Assembly (NCBI GenBank): GCA_000720375.1
Contig: JOAA01000014.1
Location: forward strand, 160,788 to 224,787
Length of the DNA stretch: 64,000 bases
Direction of reading: 5' to 3'
Origin: Rhodococcus rhodnii
Lineage (GTDB): Bacteria > Actinomycetota > Actinomycetes > Mycobacteriales > Pseudonocardiaceae
The notes under the pieces were generated by a model, which saw only the letters and a program-made list of their open reading frames with translations, ran no database searches and was not told the DNA's origin. Positions 50,643 to 60,496 of the stretch are shown here, piece after piece (the first letter of the stretch is position 1; the number at the start of each line of letters is the position of its first letter). The translations under genes and the position numbers were made by a program.

Positions 50643-53258
50643 TCAGTCGAGTGCGGGCGGTAGTTCGTCGCGGCCGTGGATGCCGAGCTTGGTGTAGGCG
50701 CGGCTCAGGTGGTTGTCAACGGTGCGGACGGACAGGCCGAGTTGGGCGGCGATCTGCTTGCTCGACTGGCCCGCGGCAGCCAGCGTGACAACGTCTCGTT
50801 CTCGGCGGGTCAAGTCTGCGCTTGGTCGTGTCGTGTCCAGCAATGGCGTGCGAGCGTGTGGGCATCGACCGAGGAACTCGGCCGCTCGCCATTTGGTCAG
50901 GGCGGCGGATCGACTGGCCTTGTTGGCTGATCCGGCGACCTCGGCCGCGTGCAGGTGCAGACCTAGCCGACAGAACGACTCCGCGGCATGCCAAAGCCGT
51001 TCGCCGTCGCCGTCCGCGAGCGCCGCGGCCGCTTGCGCGAACACTGTCACGACAGTGCCCTGCAAGGTGCTGGCGAGTTCCGCCAGCCGCTTCTGTACGG
51101 CTCCCGCGTTGCCCAGCCGAGCCGCGTCGTACAGCGCCCACGCTTCAATCGTGGGTTGGCTGGCGTGACGTGCAAGGTCGGCGGCCTTTAGCGCGGTCGT
51201 GGCCGCGGCGCCCACGTCGCCGAGGGATGCCTGCGTCCACGCGCGGTCGAGTTCCATCCAGGGGAGGAAAAGCCGGCTCGGTCTGCGATGCGCGCTGTTC
51301 GCCCGTACCAGAAACCGGTCGGCTCGGTTGCCGTCGCCGCCCAGCGCCCACGCTCCGGCGACTTCCGCCAGGCACGGCGCTGCCATCCGGAAGGTGTCGT
51401 ATCCGGCCAGCAATGTCAGCGATTCCCGCAGCGCTGCCCCAGCTGTCGCCAGATCACCTCGGGCTTTGGCCACAGCGCCACGGAAGCCCGCCCATACACC
51501 TGCCAGTTCCTTTGTCCCGCCAGCCATCGCGCCCTGGAATTCCCGCTCGGCGAGCGCCGACGCCTCGTTGACGAACCCCATGGCGAGCAGTGCGACGCAG
51601 TAGGCCGTACAGACGTGCATGCGCCAGGTGTGCTCATCGGGATGCTCGACGGCGACGGCGAATCCACGCCGGTAAAGCGCCTGCGCCCGGGCCTGCTGGC
51701 CCAGGATTCCAGCGGCCGCGATGGCGCCGCCCGCCGCCCACACCAGCGCCCGTGGTTCGGAGTCCGGGCAGCCCAGCACGGCTTCCCCGATCCGCAGCGC
51801 ATCCGCGCATCGGCTGTCGAACAACAGCATGAAGCCACGGCTGGCCTCGGCCGACCAATGCCGGGGCGCAGTACCGACCTCGATGAGCGTCCGTTCGGCC
51901 TCGTCAGCCTTGCCGAGTCCCCAGAACAGGATGTCGGATCGGGCGATCGCCCACTGGGTACCGACCGAGATGTCGGTGGTGCCCGGCACGTCCGACAACA
52001 CGCCGAGCGCTTCTTCGAACCGCCCCATGTGGCTGAGGATTTGCGCCAGTGCGTTGTCCGCGGACCAGCCACCACCGGAGTCCCTTGCCGCTTGGGCAAG
52101 CTTCCTGGCCAGCGTGTTGTCCAGTCTGCGGACCGCATGGGCGGCGGCCGTCAGCAGAATTTCCGGGTTGCCTTGCCGCCCCGCCCGCAACTGCCACGTG
52201 CCCGCCCGCAACGCGTCGTCGCTGCGACGCATCGGCTCCGACGTGAGCGCCGTCGCGAGTTCACCGGCGACAACCCGGCCCATGGCGTGCCCCATGGTCT
52301 CGTTGACCACCTCGCTGTACAGCGGATGGGACATGCGGACGAACATCCTGTTGCCGGAGCGATGAACGACGATCAGGCCACGTTGTTCGGCGTCCGCGAT
52401 GGCATCCGGCTCGGCCAGCTTTTCCAGCAGGGCCAACGGCAGCGGCTCACCACAGGCGACCAGTTCCAGCACTTTGGCAGCCGGTTTCCCGACGCTGCCG
52501 AAACGGGACGCGACCAGGTCGACCAGACGCGCGGTCGGTCGCACCGGACCGTTCCAGTGCCATATCCCTTGACTGCGCCGCAGTGCACCTGTGTCCAGCC
52601 CGGCACGGAGTGTTTCGCTGAGCAGCAAGGGATTGCCCGCGCTGAGCCGAGCAAGGCGCTGCTTGCTCGCGCCGTCCAACCGCCCGCGGAATGTCTGGTC
52701 AAGCAGGCTGTCGACAGCGTCAGTCGGCAGCGGGGGCAGGTCGAGCCGGACCACCTTCTCGTCCTTCCACAAGGTGGTCACCGCGTCCGGACACGGTTCT
52801 CCGGCTCGCAGCGTCATCACCAGAAAGGCACGGGACCGCAAGGCAAGATGGTGGATGACCGCGGTTGACGCGTCATCGAGCAGATGGACGTCGTCCACGA
52901 TGATGACCGGATCGGCATCTGCGAACCGGTCGGCCACACCGCGCAGCACCGACAGCTTGTCCTGACCCAGGCCGCCTTCGGCCGGCATCAGATGGGACAC
53001 GGCGCCGAGCGGGATGGCGGCAGCGGCCCGGGTCGCCGCCACCCGTTCGATCGGCCGTCCCATGGCGCTGAATCGAGCCAGCACCTCGTCCGACAGCCGT
53101 GTCTTGCCGACCCCCGCCTGCCCGCACAACACGATTCCGGCGACCTGACCTGCCGCTTTCTCGATGGTCCGCAGCTGTCTTTCCCTGCCGACCAAAGCCC
53201 ATTCGTTACCAAGAACTGGTTGCACCCCGGCCCCCTGCGCCGTCCCGTTCACCTCCAT
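50643..53258 (-). CDS. Large LuxR-family (LAL) ATP-binding regulator
   Basis: An 871-residue STAND-type regulator. N-terminal AAA/NB-ARC-like ATPase: VGRERQLRTIEKAA, Walker A LCGQAGVGKTRLSDE, Walker B PVIIVDDVHLLDD. The middle is TPR-like helical repeats, and the C-terminus is a LuxR helix-turn-helix: LTRRERDVVTLAAAGQSSKQ, then LGLSVRTVDNHLSRAYTKLGI. LAL proteins often switch on secondary-metabolite or sugar operons. No biosynthetic cluster adjoins it, so its target is unknown. The ATG at 53258 begins just before the ATPase domain; no ribosome binding site is evident, so a leaderless mRNA is possible. Confidence 0.9.
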   Translation of the reverse strand: MEVNGTAQGAGVQPVLGNEWALVGRERQLRTIEKAAGQVAGIVLCGQAGVGKTRLSDEVLARFSAMGRPIERVAATRAAAAIPLGAVSHLMPAEGGLGQDKLSVLRGVADRFADADPVIIVDDVHLLDDASTAVIHHLALRSRAFLVMTLRAGEPCPDAVTTLWKDEKVVRLDLPPLPTDAVDSLLDQTFRGRLDGASKQRLARLSAGNPLLLSETLRAGLDTGALRRSQGIWHWNGPVRPTARLVDLVASRFGSVGKPAAKVLELVACGEPLPLALLEKLAEPDAIADAEQRGLIVVHRSGNRMFVRMSHPLYSEVVNETMGHAMGRVVAGELATALTSEPMRRSDDALRAGTWQLRAGRQGNPEILLTAAAHAVRRLDNTLARKLAQAARDSGGGWSADNALAQILSHMGRFEEALGVLSDVPGTTDISVGTQWAIARSDILFWGLGKADEAERTLIEVGTAPRHWSAEASRGFMLLFDSRCADALRIGEAVLGCPDSEPRALVWAAGGAIAAAGILGQQARAQALYRRGFAVAVEHPDEHTWRMHVCTAYCVALLAMGFVNEASALAEREFQGAMAGGTKELAGVWAGFRGAVAKARGDLATAGAALRESLTLLAGYDTFRMAAPCLAEVAGAWALGGDGNRADRFLVRANSAHRRPSRLFLPWMELDRAWTQASLGDVGAAATTALKAADLARHASQPTIEAWALYDAARLGNAGAVQKRLAELASTLQGTVVTVFAQAAAALADGDGERLWHAAESFCRLGLHLHAAEVAGSANKASRSAALTKWRAAEFLGRCPHARTPLLDTTRPSADLTRRERDVVTLAAAGQSSKQIAAQLGLSVRTVDNHLSRAYTKLGIHGRDELPPALD

Positions 53259-53500
53259 GCTAGAGATTTCCACTGGACGGGGACTGAACGCGCGCGGCGG
53301 GGGCCCACTCTGTCTACTCAGGACAGAGTGGGGTGTCCGGCACACCTTGTGTCCACAGTGGTCGGTCTGCGGGTCACCTGAACGTGCTCGGTGCACACGG
53401 CATTGGTCGGTGCCTGAATGTCATGGGAGTCCGGTAGCGGGATTACCAGACCCACCGGCGCCGCGGTCCGACGCCGGTGGTTGGTGCCCGCGCTCGTCGC

Positions 53501-53998
53501 TCAGTTCACCTGGAGATTGCCGAGGAACTGGGTGTCGGGGAGGCCGCATTCAGCGACGTAGGACGCGTCGACCTGCCAGTTGCCGACGTAGAGGAGCGTG
53601 CCGACCACGATCCGGTTGGTGTAGTCGCGATTGTCGTCGCGCATTACCCCGTTGTCGGACACACCAGGTTGGTAGGTCCGCACGTCACCGTTGGACGTGT
53701 TCAGGAACCGGAAGAACGGACGGGGCCCTCTGCTTGTCGGCAGCAGGTTGTCGCCGAAGAAGAACATGTTCTGCAGCCGGAAGATGGAGACTGTCGCACC
53801 TTTGTTGAAGTCGCTGCCCATGAAGTCACGGGTGGCGGCGTTGTACACCCGGACGTACTCGGTGCACACGGCCTGGGGCGACACTTCTGCCGCGGTGGCC
53901 GGCCGCGGCGCGGTCAACGAGATGAGGCCGACTGCTGTCATTGCCAGCAGCAGACCGAGAAAACGCGTGAACACGCGTCGTGAGATGGTGGTCGGCAT
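53501..53998 (-). CDS. Secreted protein of unknown function
   Basis: A 165-residue exported protein. The N-terminus has two Arg (SRRVFTRFLG), then a hydrophobic core and a signal-peptidase site near ATAA, so Tat or Sec export is possible. The mature part (about 128 residues) has two Cys (AVCTEY, AECGLPD), likely one disulfide, and aromatic/Asn-rich strands (DFMGSDFNKGATVSIFRLQNMFFFGDN). No known domain is recognised. It is preceded by a strong hairpin and has its own region of 130 bases from the P450 gene. Confidence 0.7.
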   Translation of the reverse strand: MPTTISRRVFTRFLGLLLAMTAVGLISLTAPRPATAAEVSPQAVCTEYVRVYNAATRDFMGSDFNKGATVSIFRLQNMFFFGDNLLPTSRGPRPFFRFLNTSNGDVRTYQPGVSDNGVMRDDNRDYTNRIVVGTLLYVGNWQVDASYVAECGLPDTQFLGNLQVN

Positions 53999-54019
53999 TC
54001 CTTGATCCCCTATGTGCTG

Positions 54020-54055
54020 GTTCGGCTCAACCGCTGGATCGCGGTTGAGCCGAAC
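54020..54055. terminator. Hairpin between P450 and secreted-protein genes
   Basis: Perfect 15-base arms (GTTCGGCTCAACCGC and complement) with a TGGATC loop. It lies downstream of the P450 stop and 22 bases upstream of the next gene's start on the same strand. Probably the terminator of the TetR-P450 operon; it could also influence the leader of the secreted-protein gene. Confidence 0.7.
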
Positions 54056-54131
54056 GCTAGGGGAACGCTGTTGGTATGTCTTGAGCAGTGGAATTACTCA
54101 ATTGTGGCCGGGTCAGTCAAGGAATACTCAA

Positions 54132-55535
54132 TCACGACAACCGTTCGAGGCTGACCGGCAAGCCGTCCGAAGGCGCTGGAAGTGCCGTGGAATCCCAGCG
54201 CACCTTGTAGTCCTGCGGCACCGACCACTTGTACCTGGTGACCATCTGGTGCAGCAAGGTCTTCACTTCCAACATCCCGAAGTGCATGCCGATGCACTTG
54301 TGCGCCCCGCCACCGAAAGGCATCCACGCGTACCGGTGCGCCTTGTCCTCGCGGCGTTCCTCGCTGAACCGCTCGGGGTCGAAGTGCGCCGGATTCGACC
54401 AATACTCCGGCAGCATCTGGTTCACCCACGGCCCCAACGCGATCATCGTGTTGGCCGGGACGTAATGGCCCAGAATCTCCGTATCCCGCACGGTCTTGCG
54501 CGCGAGCGAAGGCACGGGCGCGACCAGCCGCAGCGACTCCTTGATGACCAACTCAAGGTCGCGCAACCCTTCCAGGGCATCGATGTCCAACGGTCCCGGC
54601 CCGGCCGCGGCGCACTCGGCACGCACGCGGTCCTGCCATTCCGGGTGCTTCCCAAGGTAGTAAGCAGCTGCGGTCGTCGTGATGGTCGACGTGTCGTGTG
54701 CGGCCATCATCAGGAAGATCATGTGGTTGACGACGTCGTCATCGCTGAATGCTTCGCCGTCCTCGTCTTGCGCGTGGCACAGGCCAGAGAACAGGTCGTT
54801 CGAGTCGCTCGCTCGCTTCGCCGGCACGTTGCGGCTGAAGAAGTCCTCAAGCAGCTTGCGCCCTTGCAGGCCGGCGTTCCAGCGGCCACCCGGCACCGGG
54901 AAGCGGATCATCGACGTGCCCGCGCGAACCGTGGCCACGAAGGCCTTGTTCAGCGCGTCCTTCTCGCCGCCCAGCGCCGAAGCCATGAACACCTTGCCCG
55001 CGATGTCCAAGGTCAGTTGCTTCATGTGCGGGTAGACGAGGAATTCCCCTGTCTCCCATGCCTTTACGCCCTCGGCCGCCACCGATGCCACGTGCTCCAG
55101 GTATCCGGTGATCCTTGGCCGGGTGAAGGCCTGCTGCATCAGCCTCCGGTGGAACATGTGCTCCTCGAAGTCCAGCAGCATCAGGCCTCGCCGGAAGAAC
55201 GGCCCGATGAAGTACGTCCAGCCTTGCTGCGAGAACACCTTGTCCTTGTTCGTCAGCACGACCTGGGTCGCGTCGCCGCCCGCCGCCGCGACGATGTTCA
55301 CGCCGAAGGCCTTCATCCACGAGACCGGGCCGTAGGTCTCGTAGCGCTTCAACCCGAAGTCCAGGCCCAGCCGCAGCGCTTCCAGCGAGTGCCCGATCAG
55401 CGGCAGGCCGCTGTCACCCGGAACCGGCTTGAGGTCCGACCCGGCCGGGACCGCGCCGAAGTCCTTTCTGCGCCACGTGTTCTCCAGCAGCCATTCGTCA
55501 AACTTTGTCGCGCCGGCCATGTGCGTGGTTGCCAC
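54132..55535 (-). CDS. Cytochrome P450
   Basis: A 467-residue P450. I-helix MMAAHDTSTITTT with the oxygen-binding Thr, ExxR in IKESLRLVAPVPSLARK, the PERF motif DPERFSEER, and the heme loop FGGGAHKCIGMHFG with the thiolate at Cys414. It lacks a membrane anchor, so it is soluble and needs ferredoxin partners encoded elsewhere. The N-terminal proline-rich PVPGDSGLPLIGHSLEALR resembles CYP51/CYP136-like sterol or fatty-substrate P450s. It overlaps the upstream tandem-TetR gene by 38 bases, so the regulator and enzyme are made together. Confidence 0.92.
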   Translation of the reverse strand: MATTHMAGATKFDEWLLENTWRRKDFGAVPAGSDLKPVPGDSGLPLIGHSLEALRLGLDFGLKRYETYGPVSWMKAFGVNIVAAAGGDATQVVLTNKDKVFSQQGWTYFIGPFFRRGLMLLDFEEHMFHRRLMQQAFTRPRITGYLEHVASVAAEGVKAWETGEFLVYPHMKQLTLDIAGKVFMASALGGEKDALNKAFVATVRAGTSMIRFPVPGGRWNAGLQGRKLLEDFFSRNVPAKRASDSNDLFSGLCHAQDEDGEAFSDDDVVNHMIFLMMAAHDTSTITTTAAAYYLGKHPEWQDRVRAECAAAGPGPLDIDALEGLRDLELVIKESLRLVAPVPSLARKTVRDTEILGHYVPANTMIALGPWVNQMLPEYWSNPAHFDPERFSEERREDKAHRYAWMPFGGGAHKCIGMHFGMLEVKTLLHQMVTRYKWSVPQDYKVRWDSTALPAPSDGLPVSLERLS

Positions 55536-56703
55536 TGCCTGCCTCCGCTGCGGTGTCCAATACGGCTACTGCGAGTCCGGTCAGCTCTGCCACCAGCCCA
55601 GGTCTGGTGGTCACCCGAGGTGTCCGGGTGAGGTCGTTGACGATGGTCAATGCCGCGTGCACGGCAATCCGAGCTTCCGGTTCCGGCAGGTCCGGCGCAA
55701 CGGTTCTGAGCAACGTCACCCATTCGGCGACGTATGCGCGTTGCACTTTGACCAGTTCTTTCCGGTCCCGGTCGGGCACATTGCCCAGTTCGCTCGCGAA
55801 CACCGACAGCAGGTCGTCCGATCGCCACACGATGTCCACATAGGACGAGACCAGGCCGGTCAGCGCCTCGTGCGGGGATGGTGCGTTCTCGATTACCCGG
55901 CGGGCGTCCATCTGCAGGCGGTCGGCCATCCGGTAGCCCGCCGCCATCAGCAGTTCCGCCTTGCCGTCGAAGTGCCGGTAGACGCTCGGCCCGGCGATTC
56001 CGGCCGCGGCGCCGATGTCCTCCATGCTCACGTCGCGGTAGCCGCGTTCACGGAACAGCCGCGTCGCCACCGTCAGCAGCTCCTCGCGGCGGGACAGCTG
56101 CACGGGCGGGCGCTGCCACTCATGCCGGGTGCTGACCGGCGAGTCGGGCAGTGAGCTGCGGAAAACCGCGCAGGCCATCGTGCCGAGCAGCTGCTCGAAC
56201 CGGCGCTTCGGCAGTGACACGTGGTGGTCGGCGACGCTGCCGAACACGCTCAACGCCGCCCAGCTCAGCAGCTCGGCCTCGGATAACGGCAACTCCGGCC
56301 GGGCGTCGCGCAGCGCCGAGATCCAGTCGCCGATCAGCTCCGTGCCGCGCTTGACGATCTTGATCTGGTCGGCTTTGTCCAGGTGACGGCCCTGCCAGCG
56401 CCACAGCGCGGTGACCTCTCGGCGTTCCACCGCCAGCGCCGACACCGCCTCGACCAGGGCGTGCAGTGGTTCGGGCCGGGCCAGTGCCTGGTCGGTGACC
56501 AGGCCGAACTTGTCGAGCCCGGACAGCAGGACGTGCGCAAGGACGTCCTGCTTGCCGCGGAAATGGCGGTACACGGCGGGGCCGGTGACACCCGCCGCCG
56601 CGGCGATGTCGTTGACGCTCACACCGTGGTAGCCATGCCTGCGGAACAGCTCGGCAGCAGCGTCGGTCAGCTGCTCCTTGCGGTTTCGCGGTCGGCTGTT
56701 CAC
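55498..56703 (-). CDS. Tandem TetR regulator (two complete TetR units in one chain)
   Basis: A 401-residue protein made of two TetR halves. First HTH: VSVNDIAAAAGVTGPAVYRHF (about residue 35). Second HTH: VSMEDIGAAAGIAGPSVYRHF (about residue 225), each followed by a helical C-terminal domain. Normal TetR proteins are about 200 aa and dimerise; here the dimer seems to be fused covalently. The GTG at 56703 lies 11 bases after GGAGG; a TTG at 56742 is an alternative. It is co-transcribed with a P450 and divergent from fadA-fadB, so it may control either. Confidence 0.88.
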   Translation of the reverse strand: MNSRPRNRKEQLTDAAAELFRRHGYHGVSVNDIAAAAGVTGPAVYRHFRGKQDVLAHVLLSGLDKFGLVTDQALARPEPLHALVEAVSALAVERREVTALWRWQGRHLDKADQIKIVKRGTELIGDWISALRDARPELPLSEAELLSWAALSVFGSVADHHVSLPKRRFEQLLGTMACAVFRSSLPDSPVSTRHEWQRPPVQLSRREELLTVATRLFRERGYRDVSMEDIGAAAGIAGPSVYRHFDGKAELLMAAGYRMADRLQMDARRVIENAPSPHEALTGLVSSYVDIVWRSDDLLSVFASELGNVPDRDRKELVKVQRAYVAEWVTLLRTVAPDLPEPEARIAVHAALTIVNDLTRTPRVTTRPGLVAELTGLAVAVLDTAAEAGSGNHAHGRRDKV

Positions 56704-56759
56704 GGCGGGAGTGACCTCCGTCTCGTAATCGGTCCATAGCAAAGCTAGATCAGCTGGTT

Positions 56760-56774
56760 CTGCTTGACAAGCAG
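56760..56774. promoter_or_regulatory. Palindrome between tandem-TetR and fadA genes
   Basis: CTGCTTG-A-CAAGCAG is a perfect 15-base inverted repeat in the 131-base divergent promoter region. It shares the GCTTG/CAAGC half-site with the palindrome at 46741-46756, though arranged inside out. Likely operator of the tandem TetR regulator. Confidence 0.6.
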
Positions 56775-56834
56775 CGGATTCGTTCCATGATGTGAATGAG
56801 CATTAGCACCAGCGCGGGTGAGAGGAACTTCGGC

Positions 56835-58049
56835 GTGAGCACAGAAGCGTTCATCTACGAGGCGATCCGAACGCCTCGCGGCCGGGGAAAGAAGACCGGC
56901 TCGCTGCACGGCGTCAAGCCGATCTCGCTGGTGACCGGGCTCATCGACGAGATGCGCACCCGGCACCCCAATCTGGACACCGACCGGGTCAGCGACCTGA
57001 TCCTCGGCGTCGTGTCGCCCGTCGGCGACCAGGGCTCGGTGATCTCCCGGTCCGCCGCGATCGCCGCCGGCCTGCCCGACACGGTGGCCGGTGTGCAGGT
57101 CAACCGGTTCTGTGCGTCCGGCCTTGAGGCCGTCAACCAGGCTGCGCAGAAGGTCCGCGCAGGCTGGGACGAGCTGGTCATCGCCGGTGGCGTCGAGTCG
57201 ATGTCCCGCGTGCCGATGGGTTCCGACGGCGGCGCGTGGGCGATGGACCCGGAGACCAACTACGAGACCTACTTCGTGCCGCAGGGCATCGGCGCGGATC
57301 TGATCGCCACGATCGAGGGTTTCTCGCGTGACGACGTCGACGCGTACGCTCTGCGCTCGCAGGAGCGTGCCGCCAAGGCATGGGCGGGCGGTTACTTCGC
57401 CAAGTCCGTTGTCCCGGTCAAGGACCGCAACGGCGTCGTGATCCTGGATCACGACGAGCACATGCGCCCGGACACCACGCTTGAGGGCCTTGCCAAGCTC
57501 AGCCCGTCCTTCGCGGGCATCGGCGAGATGGGCGGCTTCGACGCGGTGGCGCTGCAGAAGTACCACTGGGTCGAGAAGATCAACCACGTGCACCACGCGG
57601 GCAACTCGTCCGGCATCGTGGACGGTGCCGCGCTGCTGCTGGTCGGCAACGAGCAGGTCGGCAAGGACTTCGGGCTGACCCCGCGGGCGCGGATCGTGGC
57701 CACCGCGGTCACCGGATCCGACCCGACGATCATGCTGACCGGCCCGACGCCCGCGACCCAGAAGCTGCTCAAGACCGCGGGCCTCGGCGTCGAGGACATC
57801 GACCTGTTCGAGCTGAACGAGGCCTTCGCCTCGGTCGTGTTGAAGTACCAGAAGGACCTTGGCATCCCGGACGAGAAGCTGAACGTCAACGGTGGCGCCA
57901 TCGCGATGGGCCACCCGCTCGGCGCGACCGGCGCGATGATCACCGGAACCATGGTCGACGAGCTGGAACGCCGCGAAGCCCGCCGGGCCGTGGTCACTCT
58001 CTGCATCGGTGGCGGCATGGGCCTTGCCACCCTGATCGAGCGCGTCTGA
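56835..58049 (+). CDS. fadA: Acetyl-CoA acyltransferase (thiolase) of the beta-oxidation complex
   Basis: A 404-residue thiolase. Catalytic Cys in [17 protein letters not shown] (about residue 93), His in [16 protein letters not shown] and the second Cys in TLCIGGGMG. Length and pairing with a 733-residue fadB match the mycobacterial trifunctional FadA-FadB complex, which completes each beta-oxidation cycle. GTG at 56835 has GAGAGGA about 8 bases upstream. FadB starts 7 bases after its stop. Confidence 0.93.
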   Translation: MSTEAFIYEAIRTPRGRGKKTGSLHGVKPISLVTGLIDEMRTRHPNLDTDRVSDLILGVVSPVGDQGSVISRSAAIAAGLPDTVAGVQVNRFCASGLEAVNQAAQKVRAGWDELVIAGGVESMSRVPMGSDGGAWAMDPETNYETYFVPQGIGADLIATIEGFSRDDVDAYALRSQERAAKAWAGGYFAKSVVPVKDRNGVVILDHDEHMRPDTTLEGLAKLSPSFAGIGEMGGFDAVALQKYHWVEKINHVHHAGNSSGIVDGAALLLVGNEQVGKDFGLTPRARIVATAVTGSDPTIMLTGPTPATQKLLKTAGLGVEDIDLFELNEAFASVVLKYQKDLGIPDEKLNVNGGAIAMGHPLGATGAMITGTMVDELERREARRAVVTLCIGGGMGLATLIERV

Positions 58050-58056
58050 GGAATCC

Positions 58057-60258
58057 ATGACTGACAACATGATTCGCTGGGAGCAGGACGCGGACGGCAT
58101 CGTCACGCTGACGATGGACGACCCGGACCAGTCGGCCAACACGATGAACGAGACGTACGCGCGCTCCATGCACGACACGGTCGAGCGCCTGTACGCCGAG
58201 CAGGACAGCATCACCGGTGTCGTGCTCACCTCGGCCAAGAAGACGTTCTTCGCCGGTGGCGACCTGAAGATCATGAGCAAGACCGGCAAGACCGACGCGG
58301 CCGCGATCACCGAGCGCGCCAACGGCATGAAGGCCGATCTGCGCAAGCTGGAACTGCTGCCCAAGCCGGTCGTGGCCGCGATCAACGGCGCCGCGCTCGG
58401 CGGTGGCCTGGAGATCGCGCTGGCGTGCAAGTACCGGATCGCGTTGGACGCCAACGGAAGCCAGATCGGCCTGCCCGAGGTCACGCTGGGTCTGCTGCCC
58501 GGCGGTGGCGGTGTCGTGCGAACCGTTCGCCTGCTTGGCATCCAGAGCGCGCTGCTGAACGTGCTGCTGCAGGGACAGCGGCACAAGCCGGCCAAGGCCA
58601 AGGAAATCGGCCTGGTGCACGAGGTCGTGGCCACGCCGGACGAGATGATCGCGAACGCCAAGGCATGGATCAAGGCCAACCCCGAGGCTGTGCAGCCTTG
58701 GGAGGTCAAGGGCTACAAGATTCCCGGTGGTACGCCTGCGAATCCGTCGTTCGCGGCGAACCTGCCCGCGTTCCCGGCGAACCTGCGCAAGCAGCTCAAG
58801 GGCGCCAACATGCCCGCACCGCGCAACATCATGGCGGCCGCGGTCGAGGGTTCCCAGGTGGACTTCGACACCGCGTCGCTGATCGAGACGCGGTACTTTG
58901 TGGACCTGCTGACCAGCCAGGTCGCCAAGAACATGATCAAGGCGTTCTTCTTCGACCTGCAGCACATCAACTCCGGCGGCTCGCGTCCTGTGCCGACTGC
59001 CGCCTCCGCGGGGGAGAGCACGTCGGCGGGCGGCTATGAGAAGTACACCGCCCGCAAGGCCTTGGTGCTTGGCGCGGGCATGATGGGCGCCGGTATCGCG
59101 TATTCCTGTGCCAGGGCAGGGATCGAGGTCGTGCTCAAGGACGTTTCCCTTGAGGCGGCGGAAAAGGGCAAGGGCTACTCGGTCAAGCTGCTCGACAAGG
59201 CCGTCTCCCGCGGCAAGATCACGCAGGAGAAGGCCGACGAGGTGCTGGCCAGGATCCACCCGACGGACAAGGCCGAGGACGCCGCGGGCTGCGACCTGGT
59301 GATCGAGGCCGTGTTCGAGGACCCGTCCTTGAAGCACAAGGTGTTCCAGGAGATCGAGGGCTTCGTCAACCCGGACGCCCTGCTCGGCTCGAACACCTCG
59401 ACGCTGCCGATCACCGGTCTGGCCGAAGGCGTGCAGCGCCAAGAGGACTTCATCGGCCTGCACTTCTTCTCGCCGGTGGACAAGATGCCGCTGCTTGAGA
59501 TCATCCGGGGCGCGCGGACCAGCGACGCGACGCTGGCCAAGGCGATCGACGTGGCCCAGCAGATCAAGAAGACCCCGATCGTGGTGAACGACAGCCGTGG
59601 CTTCTTCACCAGCCGCGTGATCGGCACGTTCCTGAACGAAGCGGTCGCCATGGTCGGCGAGGGCATCGCCCTGCCGTCGATCGAGCAGGCAGGAAGCCAG
59701 GCCGGTTACCCGGCCCCGCCGTTGCAGCTGATGGACGAGCTGACGCTCACCCTGCCCCGCAAGATCCGCGAGGAGACCAAGGCCGGCATCGAGGCAGCGG
59801 GCGGCACGTGGACGCCGCACGCGTCCGAGGCCGTCATCGACAAGATGGTCCTGGAGTACGACCGCAAGGGCCGCTCGTCCGGCGCGGGCTTCTACTCCTA
59901 TGTCGACGGCAAGCGCACGGGCCTGTGGGAGGGGCTGACCGAGGCGTTCGGCTCCGGCTCGAAGGAGATCCCCTTCGAGGACATGAAGGAGCGGATGCTT
60001 TTCGCCGAGGCGCTGGAAACCGTGAAGTGCTTCGACGAAGGCGTGCTGACGTCGATTCCGGACGCCAACATCGGGTCCATCATGGGCATCGGCTTCCCGC
60101 CGTGGACCGGTGGCGTGATCCAGTACATCAACGGGTACCCCGGTGGCCTGGCCGGGTTCGTCGCCAGGGCCCGTGAGCTGGCCGAACGCTACGGCTCCCA
60201 CTTCGAGCCGCCTGCCTCACTGGTGGCCAAGGCCGAAAAGGGCGAAATCTTCGAATAA
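58057..60258 (+). CDS. fadB: Enoyl-CoA hydratase/3-hydroxyacyl-CoA dehydrogenase fusion
   Basis: A 733-residue bifunctional enzyme. The N-terminal crotonase domain has FFAGGDLKIM, NGAALGGGLEIALACKYRIA and catalytic Glu in GLPEVTLGLLPGGGG. The NAD-binding domain begins LVLGAGMMGAGIAYSCARAG (about residue 336), with HFFSPVDKMPLLEI carrying the catalytic His, then the C-terminal dehydrogenase domain. Together with FadA it forms the beta-oxidation trifunctional complex. A strong GC-rich hairpin follows. Confidence 0.95.
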   Translation: MTDNMIRWEQDADGIVTLTMDDPDQSANTMNETYARSMHDTVERLYAEQDSITGVVLTSAKKTFFAGGDLKIMSKTGKTDAAAITERANGMKADLRKLELLPKPVVAAINGAALGGGLEIALACKYRIALDANGSQIGLPEVTLGLLPGGGGVVRTVRLLGIQSALLNVLLQGQRHKPAKAKEIGLVHEVVATPDEMIANAKAWIKANPEAVQPWEVKGYKIPGGTPANPSFAANLPAFPANLRKQLKGANMPAPRNIMAAAVEGSQVDFDTASLIETRYFVDLLTSQVAKNMIKAFFFDLQHINSGGSRPVPTAASAGESTSAGGYEKYTARKALVLGAGMMGAGIAYSCARAGIEVVLKDVSLEAAEKGKGYSVKLLDKAVSRGKITQEKADEVLARIHPTDKAEDAAGCDLVIEAVFEDPSLKHKVFQEIEGFVNPDALLGSNTSTLPITGLAEGVQRQEDFIGLHFFSPVDKMPLLEIIRGARTSDATLAKAIDVAQQIKKTPIVVNDSRGFFTSRVIGTFLNEAVAMVGEGIALPSIEQAGSQAGYPAPPLQLMDELTLTLPRKIREETKAGIEAAGGTWTPHASEAVIDKMVLEYDRKGRSSGAGFYSYVDGKRTGLWEGLTEAFGSGSKEIPFEDMKERMLFAEALETVKCFDEGVLTSIPDANIGSIMGIGFPPWTGGVIQYINGYPGGLAGFVARARELAERYGSHFEPPASLVAKAEKGEIFE

Positions 60259-60272
60259 GTCCTGGTTGTCAC

Positions 60273-60314
60273 CGGCCGCCCCGGGTGCCACGCACTGTGG
60301 CCCCGGGGCGGCCG
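60273..60314. terminator. Hairpin terminator after fadB
   Basis: A 13-base GC-only stem (CGGCCGCCCCGGG and its complement, 60273-60285 and 60302-60314) around a 16-base loop, 14 bases after the fadB stop. No T-run follows, as is common in high-GC actinobacteria. Confidence 0.75.
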
Positions 60315-60496
60315 CGTGCTTCCCTGCTCCGAGCGGCATAAGTGCTGGTCACGAGGCGATCGGCGATCAACAACCAGGCGCACTAGCGTGGGTGGCATCA
60401 CACCTGCCGGTTGATTTTTTCGGTGGTTAGGCCGCGCATGCCCTTGGGTACCCGGGCCACACGACGGAAATGACCGGGGTGGGGAGAGAACACACC

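Noticed and set aside
57994..60201. A 735-codon open frame on the minus strand opposite fadB
   Set aside because: It is antisense to a textbook fadB gene, has Arg/His-rich composition with no domain, and arises from high-GC codon bias.
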